DNA of 64,000 bases from assembly GCF_030316895.1 (NCBI RefSeq), contig NZ_JASZYV010000002.1, forward strand, positions 868,001 through 932,000, written 5' to 3'. The position numbers were made by a program, and so were the translations under genes. Origin of the DNA: Variovorax dokdonensis. GTDB taxonomy: Bacteria; Pseudomonadota; Gammaproteobacteria; Burkholderiales; Burkholderiaceae_C. Positions 8,556 to 16,611 of the stretch are shown here, in pieces. Below the pieces are notes generated by a model. The model saw only the letters and a program-made list of their open reading frames with translations, did no database searches and had not been told where the DNA came from. Each line of letters starts with the position of its first letter. The first letter of the stretch is position 1.

Positions 8556-10829
8556 TCAGGCCAGCTGCTGCGGCACGGTCGGTGCGGCCTCGATGGGAAG
8601 GTGGCCTTGCGACAGCTGGAGCGACGACAGGGCCGTGCCCAGGTCGGCTTCGAAGGCCTGCGCGCCGGCACCGATCAGGTTGAACGGAATGCCCATCGCC
8701 CAGCCTGCGGCCACAGCGGCGAGCAGGCTTTCTAGTTCGATGCCCGCATGCGTGGCGCGCCATACGGTCAGGCGACCCAGGCCGGGCAGGAAGCTCTCGC
8801 TGCTGCCGGTGGCCAGCACCACGCGGTCCTGCCGCACCAGCACGGCCTTGCCGCCCTCGCGCTGGTGACTGGACAGCGAATCGGCATGCGGGTCGGTGCT
8901 GTAGAGGATCACATCGCCATCGCAAAGCGGCGCCATGCCGGCGACGCGCGGATCGGCGGCGTTGAGCACAGCCGTGCCTTCGGCCAGCACCACGTCGACC
9001 TGGGTGCGCAGCACCTTCACCATCTGGTCGCTTTCGGTGATGTCGAACTGGCCCAGCCGGTCCGCGCCTTCGAGGTCGGTGACGATGCCGACCTTGCAGC
9101 GGTCGTAGGGCAGGCCGTCGAGCAGGATGGCCTCGGCACTCGTTTCGATGACCACTGCCTGCACCGTGCTGTTGACCAGCAGGCGATGGCCGGCCTCGAA
9201 GTTGGCGCTGTCGCGCGAATCGATGCGCCGGCGTTCGAGGAACAGGCCGTCGCGGCAGGCCAGGCCCGTGTGCTGCCCGCCCAGGCTGACCAGCCAGGCC
9301 ACCAGCCGCGCCAAGGCGGCGGTGTTGTGCGAGCCCGCGACGCCGACGATGGGGATGCGCCCCGGCGCGCTGCCTTCTTCGTCGCTGTCGGGGAACAGGT
9401 GGTCGCAGATGGCGCGGCCCACCGGTCTGGGCGAGCCCACGCCAGGCTTCAGGTGCATCAGCAGCCCCGGTCCGGCGTTGACTTCGACGATGGCGCCGCC
9501 TTGGGCCTGCAGGGGCCGCGAGATGTCGCGCGCCACCAGGTCGATGCCGGCGATGTCCAGGCCCACCGTTCGGGCGGCGAGCACCGCCGCATACGCCACT
9601 TCGGGGTGGACGAGGTCGGTGCAGTCGGTGCCGAGGTTGCCGTTACGCTGGATGGTCACCACGCGCCCGGCCGCCGGCACCGATTCGCCGTCGAGCTGCT
9701 GGCGCTTGAGTTCGAGCTGGAGCTTGGCATCGTTCGGGAGGTCGATGAAGTCGAGCGGAAATTCTTCCTCGACGCCGCGGCGCGGGTCGCTGTTGAGTTG
9801 GCTGTCGATGAGCTGGGCCACGCTCTGGCGGCCGTCGCCGGTCACGGTGATCACTTCGCCGCGGGCAGCCGCCACCACGCGGCCGCCCACCACCAGCAGG
9901 CGGTGCTCCGAGCCGGGCACGAAGCGCTCGACCATCACGTCGCTGCCTTCGGGCTCGGCCACCGCGAAGGCGGCCATGACCTCGTCACGCGTGTGCAGTT
10001 CGAGCGACACGCCGCGCCCGTGGTTGGCGTCCGACGGCTTCACCGCCACCGGCAGGCCGATGTCTTGGGCGGCCTCCCAGGCTTCCTCGGCGTCGGCGAC
10101 GACCTGGCCTTCGGGCACCGGCACGCCGCAGCTTTGCAGCAGGGACTTGGTCAGTTCCTTGTCGCTGGCGATGGATTCGGCAATCGCGCTGGTGTAGTCG
10201 GTCTCGGCCGTCCAGATGCGTCGCTGCGTGGCGCCATAGCCCAGCTGGACGAGGTTGCCGTCGTTCAGGCGGATGTGGGGAATGCCGCGGTCGGCAGCGG
10301 CGCCGACGATGCTGGCGGTGGACGGGCCGAGGTAGCAGGCGTCGAGCTTGGCACGCACCGCGTCGACGGCGGCCTGGACATCGGACGCGCCGAACGGGTC
10401 GTTGTTGATGCTCGCCATCAGCAGCTTGTGGCCTTCGGCGAGGGCCGCGCGCGCGACCTGCTCGTCACGCGCCCGGAACACCATGCGATAGACACCGTGG
10501 CGCGAGGTGCTGCGCGTCTGGCCGAAACCGGTGGGCATGCCCGCGAGGTTGAGCAGTTCGATCACCACATGCTCGAGCACATGGCCGGACCAGGTGCCTT
10601 CCTCCAGGCGCTGGATGAAGCCGCCTCGCTCGCCCACGCCGCAGTGGTGCTCGATCAGCGCCGGCAGCAGTGCGGTGAGGCGCGTGGTGAACCCATCGAT
10701 CTTGTTGGACGGGAATTCCTCCAACTCGCCCAGGTCCAGCCAGACCTCCAGCACCGGACGGTAAGTCCAGATGTTCGGTCCCCGCAGGTAGTTGACACGG
10801 AGCAGGCGGATGTCGTCGAAACGGGTCAT
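8556..10829 (-). CDS. cphA': Cyanophycin synthetase paralogue CphA', truncated Mur domain
   Basis: 757 residues, a second cyanophycin synthetase, first gene of the pair. Seen: N-terminal domain with GTWSGHVLEHVVIEL (HxxEH at 83-87), ATP-grasp domain with VAVKPSDANHGRGV (about 262-275) and IVEVNAGPGLLMH, then a Mur-like domain whose P-loop is destroyed (AGSHNTAAL at 498-506 in place of GTNGKTTT). It stops about 100 residues short of CphA, at the point where the Mur C-terminal lobe should begin. So the ATP-grasp site looks active and the Arg-adding site dead, as in CphA2-type enzymes. Paired cphA/cphA' genes are known in Burkholderiales such as Cupriavidus necator. No strong ribosome binding site precedes the ATG. 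Confidence 0.9.
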   Translation of the reverse strand: MTRFDDIRLLRVNYLRGPNIWTYRPVLEVWLDLGELEEFPSNKIDGFTTRLTALLPALIEHHCGVGERGGFIQRLEEGTWSGHVLEHVVIELLNLAGMPTGFGQTRSTSRHGVYRMVFRARDEQVARAALAEGHKLLMASINNDPFGASDVQAAVDAVRAKLDACYLGPSTASIVGAAADRGIPHIRLNDGNLVQLGYGATQRRIWTAETDYTSAIAESIASDKELTKSLLQSCGVPVPEGQVVADAEEAWEAAQDIGLPVAVKPSDANHGRGVSLELHTRDEVMAAFAVAEPEGSDVMVERFVPGSEHRLLVVGGRVVAAARGEVITVTGDGRQSVAQLIDSQLNSDPRRGVEEEFPLDFIDLPNDAKLQLELKRQQLDGESVPAAGRVVTIQRNGNLGTDCTDLVHPEVAYAAVLAARTVGLDIAGIDLVARDISRPLQAQGGAIVEVNAGPGLLMHLKPGVGSPRPVGRAICDHLFPDSDEEGSAPGRIPIVGVAGSHNTAALARLVAWLVSLGGQHTGLACRDGLFLERRRIDSRDSANFEAGHRLLVNSTVQAVVIETSAEAILLDGLPYDRCKVGIVTDLEGADRLGQFDITESDQMVKVLRTQVDVVLAEGTAVLNAADPRVAGMAPLCDGDVILYSTDPHADSLSSHQREGGKAVLVRQDRVVLATGSSESFLPGLGRLTVWRATHAGIELESLLAAVAAGWAMGIPFNLIGAGAQAFEADLGTALSSLQLSQGHLPIEAAPTVPQQLA

Positions 10830-10985
10830 GAATACGTTTGTAAGGTTTCAGAGAGCGAGGTGTGGACGGCCCTGGTTCCGATATCCGAGATCGGGCACGC
10901 GGGCATTCGGTCAGAATCGGTGCCCGGCGCGATCGCCAGGCGTGGGTTTCGGCCTCTGCATTCTTGCTCCGACACCAAGCACTCC
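10830..10985. promoter_or_regulatory. Divergent promoter region of the cyanophycin locus
   Basis: 156 bases between the divergent starts of cphA' (leftward) and the ABC transporter gene (rightward); promoters for both must lie here or just inside. I see a short inverted repeat CCGAT-N7-ATCGG around 10876-10892 and GGGCAC...GTGCCC at about 10894-10926, which could be operators, but neither resembles a site I can name. No clear -35/-10 pair is visible. Confidence 0.45.
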
Positions 10986-13232
10986 ATGCAACATCCAGAT
11001 TCCCTCGACGCCGCCGCACTCGTCCAAGTGCCACGAAGCCGATTGGCTTCCGACGAAAACGTTTTGGAAACCTTCGCGGTTGACCTCGATGCCGACCTGC
11101 GTTTCGTCAGCGGCGTCGTGGCATTGACTGGGCGCCGGCTTCTGTCGAAGGATGGCGCTGGCCAATGGCGCGAGTGGCCGCTCACCACGCCCGGGATTAC
11201 CCTGACCATGTCCGACCATGCCGGCGTGGGCATGCTGGACCTGGCAGATGGACGAGGCCTGCTGCAACGCTGGCACTACACGCTGTCGCAACAAGCAGCA
11301 GCGCTGCGTCTGGTGCGCCTGTTCGAGCAGTGCATCAACGCGGCACACGGCGAGGCGCCGGCCGCGGCCATCGAGCCTGCCGCTGCCATCGATCCGGAAT
11401 CGGAGACGCAAAGTCCGCCTTCCACCTGGGTCCTCTTGCGGCTGGGCCGATTCGCCCGGCCCTATCGGCGGCAACTGATCATCGGGTTTTTGCTGACGTT
11501 GGCGTCCACCGCGGCGACGCTGGTGCCGCCCTACCTCACCATTCCGCTGATGGACGACATCCTGATTCCGTTCCAGAACGGGCAGGCCATCGAGGCGAAC
11601 AAGGTGCTGGTCTACCTGGGCGCGCTGCTGGCGGCTGCACTTGCCGGCTGGGGCCTGGGCTGGGCGCGCACCTACTTGCTGGCGCTGGTGTCCGAGCGCA
11701 TGGGCGCGGACCTGCGCACCACCACCTACGAGCACCTGCTGACGCTGCCGCTGGATTACTTCGGCAACAAGCGGACCGGCGACCTGATGGCGCGCATCGG
11801 CTCCGAGACCGACCGCATCAACGTGTTCCTGTCGCTGCACGCGCTGGACTTCATCAACGACGTGCTGATGATCGCGATGACGGCCGTCATCCTCGTGTCG
11901 ATCAATCCGCTGCTGGCGCTGGTCACGCTCGTGCCGCTGCCCTTCATCGCATGGCTGATCCACGTGGTGCGCGACCGGCTGCGCACCGGCTTCGAGAAAA
12001 TCGACCGCGTGTGGGGCGAAGTGACCAACGTGCTGGCCGACACCATTCCCGGCATCCGCGTGGTGAAGGCCTTCGCGCAAGAGGCGCGCGAGGCCGAGCG
12101 CTTCCGGTTGGCCAATGCGTACAACCTCAAGGTGAACGACAAGCTCAACCGCACCTGGTCGCTGTTCACGCCCACCGTTTCGCTGCTGACGGAAGTCGGC
12201 CTGCTGGTGGTCTGGGCCTTCGGCATCTGGCAGGTGGCGCGCGGCCGAATCACCGTGGGTGTGCTTACCGCATTCATCGCCTACATCGGCCGCTTCTACA
12301 TCCGGCTCGATTCGATGAGCCGCATCGTCTCCGTCACGCAGAAGGCGGCGGCGGGCGCCAAGCGCATCTTCGACATCCTGGACCACGTGAGCAATGTGCC
12401 CGAGCCGGCCGATCCGGTGCGGCCGTCCAGCGTGTCGGGCCGCATCGAGATGCGCGGGCTGGGCTTTCGCTACGGCAGCCGCTCCGTCATCCGCAACCTC
12501 GATCTTTCCATTCGCCCCGGCGAAATGATCGGCCTGGTGGGCCACAGCGGTTCGGGCAAGAGCACGCTGGTCAACCTCATCTGCCGCTTCTACGACGTGA
12601 CCGAGGGCGCCATCCTGGTGGATGGCACCGACATCCGTCGATTTGCCGTGGCCGACTATCGCAGGCATGTAGGCCTGGTGCTGCAGGAGCCCTTCCTGTT
12701 CTTCGGCACGGTGGCGCAGAACATCGCCTATGGCAAGCCGAACGCCACGCGCGCCGAAATCGTGGCGGCGGCCCGCGCGGCGCACGCGCATGAATTCATC
12801 CTGCGGCTGCCGCACGGCTACGACTCGATCGTGGGCGAACGCGGGCAGGGCCTGTCGGGCGGCGAGCGCCAGCGCATCTCCATCGCGCGGGCGCTCCTGA
12901 TCGATCCGCGCATCCTGATCCTGGACGAAGCGACCTCGGCGGTGGACACCGAGACCGAGAAGGAAATCCAGAAGGCGCTCGACAACCTGGTGCAGGGCCG
13001 CACCACCATCGCCATTGCCCACCGCCTGTCGACGCTGCGCAAGGCCGACCGGCTGGTGGTGATGGACCGTGGCGAGATCGTCGAGGTCGGCCCACACGAC
13101 GAACTGATGGAACGCCAGGGCGCTTATTGGCGGCTCTACCAGGCGCAGGCTCGCCAGGTGGACGACGAGGGCGATCCGCCCGCAGCCATGCCCGCCAACG
13201 AACACGCCGCCCATCCGGCAGGGAGCGCCTGA
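10986..13232 (+). CDS. Cyanophycin-locus ABC transporter, fused permease and ATPase
   Basis: 748 residues: an ABC exporter half-transporter with an unusual N-terminal domain. Residues 1-140 are soluble, with a beta-rich pattern (VDLDADLRFVSGVVALTGRR) that could be PH-like; 160-450 hold the type I exporter membrane domain; 490-730 the ATPase with Walker A GHSGSGKST (519-527), signature LSGGERQRISIARALL, Walker B ILILDEATSAVD and switch IAIAHRLSTLR. Divergent from the cphA genes and followed after 3 bases by a DUF1854 gene. This pair recurs beside cyanophycin synthetases in other Burkholderiales (my recollection). The transported substrate is unknown; cyanophycin dipeptides or arginine are guesses only. 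Confidence 0.85.
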   Translation: MQHPDSLDAAALVQVPRSRLASDENVLETFAVDLDADLRFVSGVVALTGRRLLSKDGAGQWREWPLTTPGITLTMSDHAGVGMLDLADGRGLLQRWHYTLSQQAAALRLVRLFEQCINAAHGEAPAAAIEPAAAIDPESETQSPPSTWVLLRLGRFARPYRRQLIIGFLLTLASTAATLVPPYLTIPLMDDILIPFQNGQAIEANKVLVYLGALLAAALAGWGLGWARTYLLALVSERMGADLRTTTYEHLLTLPLDYFGNKRTGDLMARIGSETDRINVFLSLHALDFINDVLMIAMTAVILVSINPLLALVTLVPLPFIAWLIHVVRDRLRTGFEKIDRVWGEVTNVLADTIPGIRVVKAFAQEAREAERFRLANAYNLKVNDKLNRTWSLFTPTVSLLTEVGLLVVWAFGIWQVARGRITVGVLTAFIAYIGRFYIRLDSMSRIVSVTQKAAAGAKRIFDILDHVSNVPEPADPVRPSSVSGRIEMRGLGFRYGSRSVIRNLDLSIRPGEMIGLVGHSGSGKSTLVNLICRFYDVTEGAILVDGTDIRRFAVADYRRHVGLVLQEPFLFFGTVAQNIAYGKPNATRAEIVAAARAAHAHEFILRLPHGYDSIVGERGQGLSGGERQRISIARALLIDPRILILDEATSAVDTETEKEIQKALDNLVQGRTTIAIAHRLSTLRKADRLVVMDRGEIVEVGPHDELMERQGAYWRLYQAQARQVDDEGDPPAAMPANEHAAHPAGSA

Positions 13233-13235
13233 ACC

Positions 13236-13697
13236 ATGACGCACATCGATATCGAGCGGGACCCCTTCGGTCGCCTGCTGCTCAAGAGCGTCGAAGGGCG
13301 CGCCGAAGTGGTGCAGCCGGTGCGTGCCTTTCCGCTGTCCGCGGCCGATGAGGGCGTTTCGCTCGTCGGCGAAGACGGTCGCGAGCGCGCCTGGATCGAC
13401 ACCTTGCACGACCTGGCCGAACCGGTGCGGCAGTTGCTGCGCGAAGCCCTGGCGGTGCGCGACTTCGCGCCCTGCCTGCAGCGATTGCATTCGGTGTCGA
13501 GCTTCGGCGTGCCCAGCACCTGGACCGTGAGCACCGACCGCGGCGAGACACGCTTCGTGCTCAAGGCCGAGGAAGACATCCGCCGGCTCGAAGGCGGTGC
13601 GCTCTTGATCGCCAGCGGCGACGGCGTGCAGTTCCGCGTGCCCGATCCCGGCGCGCTGGACCGGCATTCCCGCAAGCTGCTGGAACGCTTCTTGTAA
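13236..13697 (+). CDS. DUF1854 protein of the cyanophycin locus
   Basis: 153-residue soluble protein of the DUF1854 family, without signal peptide or membrane segment. Seen: an opening ERDPFGRLLLKSVEGRAEVVQPVRAFPLS, then HSVSSFGVPSTWTVSTDRGETRF and a C-terminal FRVPDPGALDRHSRKLLERFL. Starts 3 bases after the ABC transporter stop, so the two are surely co-transcribed. The family is uncharacterised; it is known mainly by its repeated association with cyanophycin genes. Function unknown, perhaps an accessory of the transporter. Confidence 0.82.
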   Translation: MTHIDIERDPFGRLLLKSVEGRAEVVQPVRAFPLSAADEGVSLVGEDGRERAWIDTLHDLAEPVRQLLREALAVRDFAPCLQRLHSVSSFGVPSTWTVSTDRGETRFVLKAEEDIRRLEGGALLIASGDGVQFRVPDPGALDRHSRKLLERFL

Positions 13698-13703
13698 TCA
13701 GGA

Positions 13704-14408
13704 ATGACCATGCATCGATCCGCACTCGTGCTTTTCTCCGGCGGGCAGGACTCGACCACCTGCCTGGCCGACGCACTGTCGCGCTACGAGCGTGTAGAGA
13801 CGCTGGGCTTCGACTACGGCCAGCGCCATCGCATCGAGATGGATGTGCGTTCGACCGTCCGAGATCGGCTTTGCAGCGCGTTTCCGCAATGGGCGGCGCG
13901 TCTGGGCGATGACCATGTGCTGCAGGTCGACGTGCTGGCGCAGGTCAGCAGTTCGTCGCTCACGCAGGACATCGCGTTCGCCATGCAAGCCAATGGGCTG
14001 CCCAACACCTTCGTGCCGGGACGGAACCTGCTGTTCCTCACGCTTGCCGGCGCGCTGGCCTATCGGCGCGGGCTGGACGTGATCGTCACGGGCGTGTGCG
14101 AGACCGACTATTCCGGCTATCCCGATTGCCGCGACGACACCATGAAGGCCATGCAGCTCGCGCTGTCGCTGGGCATGGACCGGCGCCTGGTGATCGAGAC
14201 GCCGCTCATGTGGATCGACAAGGCCGACACCTGGCGCATGGCGAATCGCCTGGGCGGCGATGCGCTGGTGCGCCTGATCGTGGAGGAGACGCACACCTGC
14301 TACCAAGGGGAGCGAGGCGTGCTGCACGACTGGGGCTATGGCTGCGGCGCCTGCCCGGCCTGCGAGTTGCGGGCTCGGGGCTGGGAGCGCTACGTGCAGG
14401 CGGCCTGA
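13704..14408 (+). CDS. queC: 7-cyano-7-deazaguanine synthase QueC
   Basis: 234 residues. Converts 7-carboxy-7-deazaguanine to preQ0 with ammonia and ATP, in the cytoplasm, on the route to queuosine in tRNA. Seen: the PP-loop ATP site [11 protein letters not shown] near the N-terminus, [35 protein letters not shown], and a C-terminal zinc site (CYQGERG then [10 protein letters not shown]). Length and motif order are standard. The ATG at 13704 is taken; an in-frame ATG at 13710 is an equally possible start. It begins 6 bases after the DUF1854 stop, so it may share that transcript although the function looks unrelated. Confidence 0.95.
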   Translation: MTMHRSALVLFSGGQDSTTCLADALSRYERVETLGFDYGQRHRIEMDVRSTVRDRLCSAFPQWAARLGDDHVLQVDVLAQVSSSSLTQDIAFAMQANGLPNTFVPGRNLLFLTLAGALAYRRGLDVIVTGVCETDYSGYPDCRDDTMKAMQLALSLGMDRRLVIETPLMWIDKADTWRMANRLGGDALVRLIVEETHTCYQGERGVLHDWGYGCGACPACELRARGWERYVQAA

Positions 14409-14409
14409 A

Positions 14410-16215
14410 CTACACCACCGGCGCGACGTAGGCGATCAGTCGACCGAGCCGGCGGATCACGTCGGACGTGACGATGAACTGCGGCTTGTCGCGCTTCACA
14501 TATGGCGCGATCTCCGGGGGATTGTCGGCCGGATAGGGCGAGGTGTCGTAGACATCGCCCACATGCTTGCTGCGATAGGCAGTGCCGGTGTAGGGCGTGA
14601 CCGGCCCGGGGCCGCGGAAGGGATTCACGATCTCAGGCACCGCCGACGTCCAGTAGTTCTTGGTACCCAGTTCGTCGATGAGTTGATTCACCTCGGTTTC
14701 GGGCACGGTCGGCGTGGTCATCTTTGCGCCGACGAACAGGTCGGGAAAGTCCACCTCGCGGATGCCGAAGTACTTTGGCAGCGCCGTGGGCTGAGTCACC
14801 TTGAGCGGCGAACGCGCCACCATGGCTGCCACGTCGGTGTCGCTCATGCCATTCAGTTCGGCGTAGCGCTTTTCCAGGCTGGCGATGTTCAGTGCGCGGC
14901 CGGCCGAATAGTGGCTGATGGTGTTGGTAATGTCCTTGTCGAAGAAATAGGCGCCGTTGTTGATGTTGGAGCCGTAGCGGTGCACGTACAGCGGCTCGTT
15001 GGTATCCAGCTCGATGAAGGTCGGATGCGTTCTGCCGCCGCCCAGCAGGGGGTTCTTCTGCACGGCATCGGCAGGCAGCGGCACGGACTTGAGCCAGGCG
15101 ATGGCCTCGGGAATGCGCGCGAGAAACTTTCGGTCGCCGGTCAGCGTGAAGTAGTTGAACAACTGCTGGATGTTGGTCTGCGTGGTGTGTGTGGCCAGCG
15201 AGCGCGGTTCGTAGGTGCGTGCTCCGGCGGGTGATCCAGCAGGGCGGCCATTCGTCTCTCGCGACAGATGCTGCAGGCTCCAACCCGCCTGTGCGCCGGG
15301 GTTCTGCAAGGAGCGCATGCATTCCATCGCCCGCGTGATGGTGTCGATCAGGTCGGTACGGCCCAGCGTCATCACGCACAAGGTGAGGAACTTGATGTTC
15401 TCGCCCATCACGTCGTCGTTGAAGGTCACGTGCAGCGTGTAGTCGCCGTCTTCCATGCCGTAGCGCGCACCGGTGGGCATCTGGTCGATGTTGGGCTGCG
15501 GCATGCTCGCCTTGGAGCCGGCATAGTGCGGAAACCGCTGCGGCCATCCGCCTGAAGCGATGCCGTATTCGGGGCCGAATTGGGCGTTGCGGATGAAGTC
15601 GATGGCCTTGTTGACGGGCGCTTCGAAGCGCGGGTCTTTCTTTTCCATCCACATGCGCAGCATGAACTGCGATGCGACGGCGGTGCCGGCATCGTCGAAC
15701 GTGGCATTGCCGTAGTAGTTCTGGAATTCCTCGAGCCGCCAGCCGTTGCGGCCGATGGTCTCGTACCAATGCTTGAGCGATTCTTCGCCGGCGAAATCGT
15801 AGATGTAGTTCCAGCCTCCCGAGGCGTGCTGCGCGGCGACCACGGCCAAGGCAGTGCGCTCTGCAGCCTGGTAGAAGCGCTCGTCTCCGGTGGCGTGATA
15901 GGCGTCCAGGAAGATGTGCCCCATCGACGGCGTGCCCGGCGGCTGGATCCAGCACATGGTGCGCTTGGCTTCCATTTCGCCGAAGGTCTGCGTCAGGTCG
16001 GGCGAATACGACCACACGTAGCCGCCCCGATACGAGACCACTTCGTCCAAGTAGCTGACGGCGCGCTTCATGGCATCTGCTGCCTTGGCCTGCGGGGTGG
16101 CGGGCGCCGGGGGCGGCGCCGGTGCCGGCCCGGGGGGCGGATCGTCGCTGCTGCCGCCACACGCGGCAAGAGCAATGGGGCTCAGGCTGGCAGAAAGAAA
16201 TGCACGGCGTTGCAT
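14410..16215 (-). CDS. Pectate-lyase-family (PL10-like) lipoprotein
   Basis: 601 residues. Seen: a twin-arginine start (MQRRAFLSAS) and a lipobox (LAAC), so probably Tat-exported and lipid-anchored, then a Pro/Ala linker (about 25-45). The body matches pectic acid lyase family PL10: ASGGWPQRFPHYAGS, TLHVTFNDDVMGENIKFL and ARTYEPRSLA, plus repeated alpha/alpha-barrel-like helices. Such enzymes cleave polygalacturonate by beta-elimination; here the substrate is inferred. At about 600 residues it is longer than the usual catalytic domain (about 330). The start at 16215 is chosen for AAGGAG 9 bases upstream and the signal; an upstream ATG at 16248 precedes that site. Convergent with queC, one base between stops. 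Confidence 0.78.
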   Translation of the reverse strand: MQRRAFLSASLSPIALAACGGSSDDPPPGPAPAPPPAPATPQAKAADAMKRAVSYLDEVVSYRGGYVWSYSPDLTQTFGEMEAKRTMCWIQPPGTPSMGHIFLDAYHATGDERFYQAAERTALAVVAAQHASGGWNYIYDFAGEESLKHWYETIGRNGWRLEEFQNYYGNATFDDAGTAVASQFMLRMWMEKKDPRFEAPVNKAIDFIRNAQFGPEYGIASGGWPQRFPHYAGSKASMPQPNIDQMPTGARYGMEDGDYTLHVTFNDDVMGENIKFLTLCVMTLGRTDLIDTITRAMECMRSLQNPGAQAGWSLQHLSRETNGRPAGSPAGARTYEPRSLATHTTQTNIQQLFNYFTLTGDRKFLARIPEAIAWLKSVPLPADAVQKNPLLGGGRTHPTFIELDTNEPLYVHRYGSNINNGAYFFDKDITNTISHYSAGRALNIASLEKRYAELNGMSDTDVAAMVARSPLKVTQPTALPKYFGIREVDFPDLFVGAKMTTPTVPETEVNQLIDELGTKNYWTSAVPEIVNPFRGPGPVTPYTGTAYRSKHVGDVYDTSPYPADNPPEIAPYVKRDKPQFIVTSDVIRRLGRLIAYVAPVV

Positions 16216-16611
16216 GGATTCAGTCTCCTTTTGTTGGTGGATGAGCAAGGTGCAAAAGCACGACTAATCATCAGTCATCGTACAACTGAGAAAGGAAAAT
16301 GAAAGATCGGGAAGAACCCGGGGGCTGGCCTCCACGTTTTGGATGATGTCCTGCTCCAAGCCACGCTTCACTCTCAGAAACGCGTAGGACAACGAGGACT
16401 TCGGTTTTCAGAGCGCAGCTTTACGGTCGGCCCTGACAAGATGACTGTCGTGCTTAGTCATCAGTTGTCGTATCTCTATGTGTCATGTAAAGCCACCGGC
16501 GCGCATCGGCACGACGGGGCTGACTGAGAGAAAGGAAGGCTGGAGCGCGCGAGACGGCCGACACCGAAGCCGCGCTATCGGCGTCGGCGTCGGCGTCGTC
16601 GCCGACAGGCG
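16216..16611. other. Intergenic region upstream of the pectate-lyase-like gene
   Basis: 396 bases without a convincing gene; less GC-rich than its neighbours. A 62-codon frame at 16339-16527 has no ribosome binding site or recognisable product. It holds a 14-base imperfect direct repeat, CATCAGTCATCGTA (16269-16282) and CATCAGTTGTCGTA (16459-16472), 190 bases apart. The first copy is part of an inverted repeat TCAGT-N9-ACTGA (16271-16289), about 56-74 bases upstream of the leftward ATG, a reasonable operator position. Confidence 0.5.
16579..16606. repeat. CGGCGT triplicate and hairpin at the end of the SbmA-like gene
   Basis: Three tandem CGGCGT units (16579-16596) overlap a perfect 7-base-pair hairpin GTCGGCG-TCGT-CGCCGAC (16589-16606). 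It lies 5 bases beyond the stop of the leftward gene at 16612. No T-run follows on that strand, so it is not a standard intrinsic terminator; it could protect the 3' end of the transcript. Confidence 0.45.

Noticed and set aside
8505..8925. 140-residue N-terminal extension of CphA
   Set aside because: The extension overlaps the end of cphA' and is low-complexity Arg-rich; MDIIRTRALRGPN is the normal CphA start.
10822..10985. Riboswitch or sRNA in the divergent cyanophycin region
   Set aside because: Only short, unremarkable inverted repeats are present, without terminator or promoter in the right order.
16339..16527. 62-codon frame in the intergenic region before the SbmA-like gene
   Set aside because: No ribosome binding site, no recognisable sequence, and it lies among putative regulatory repeats.
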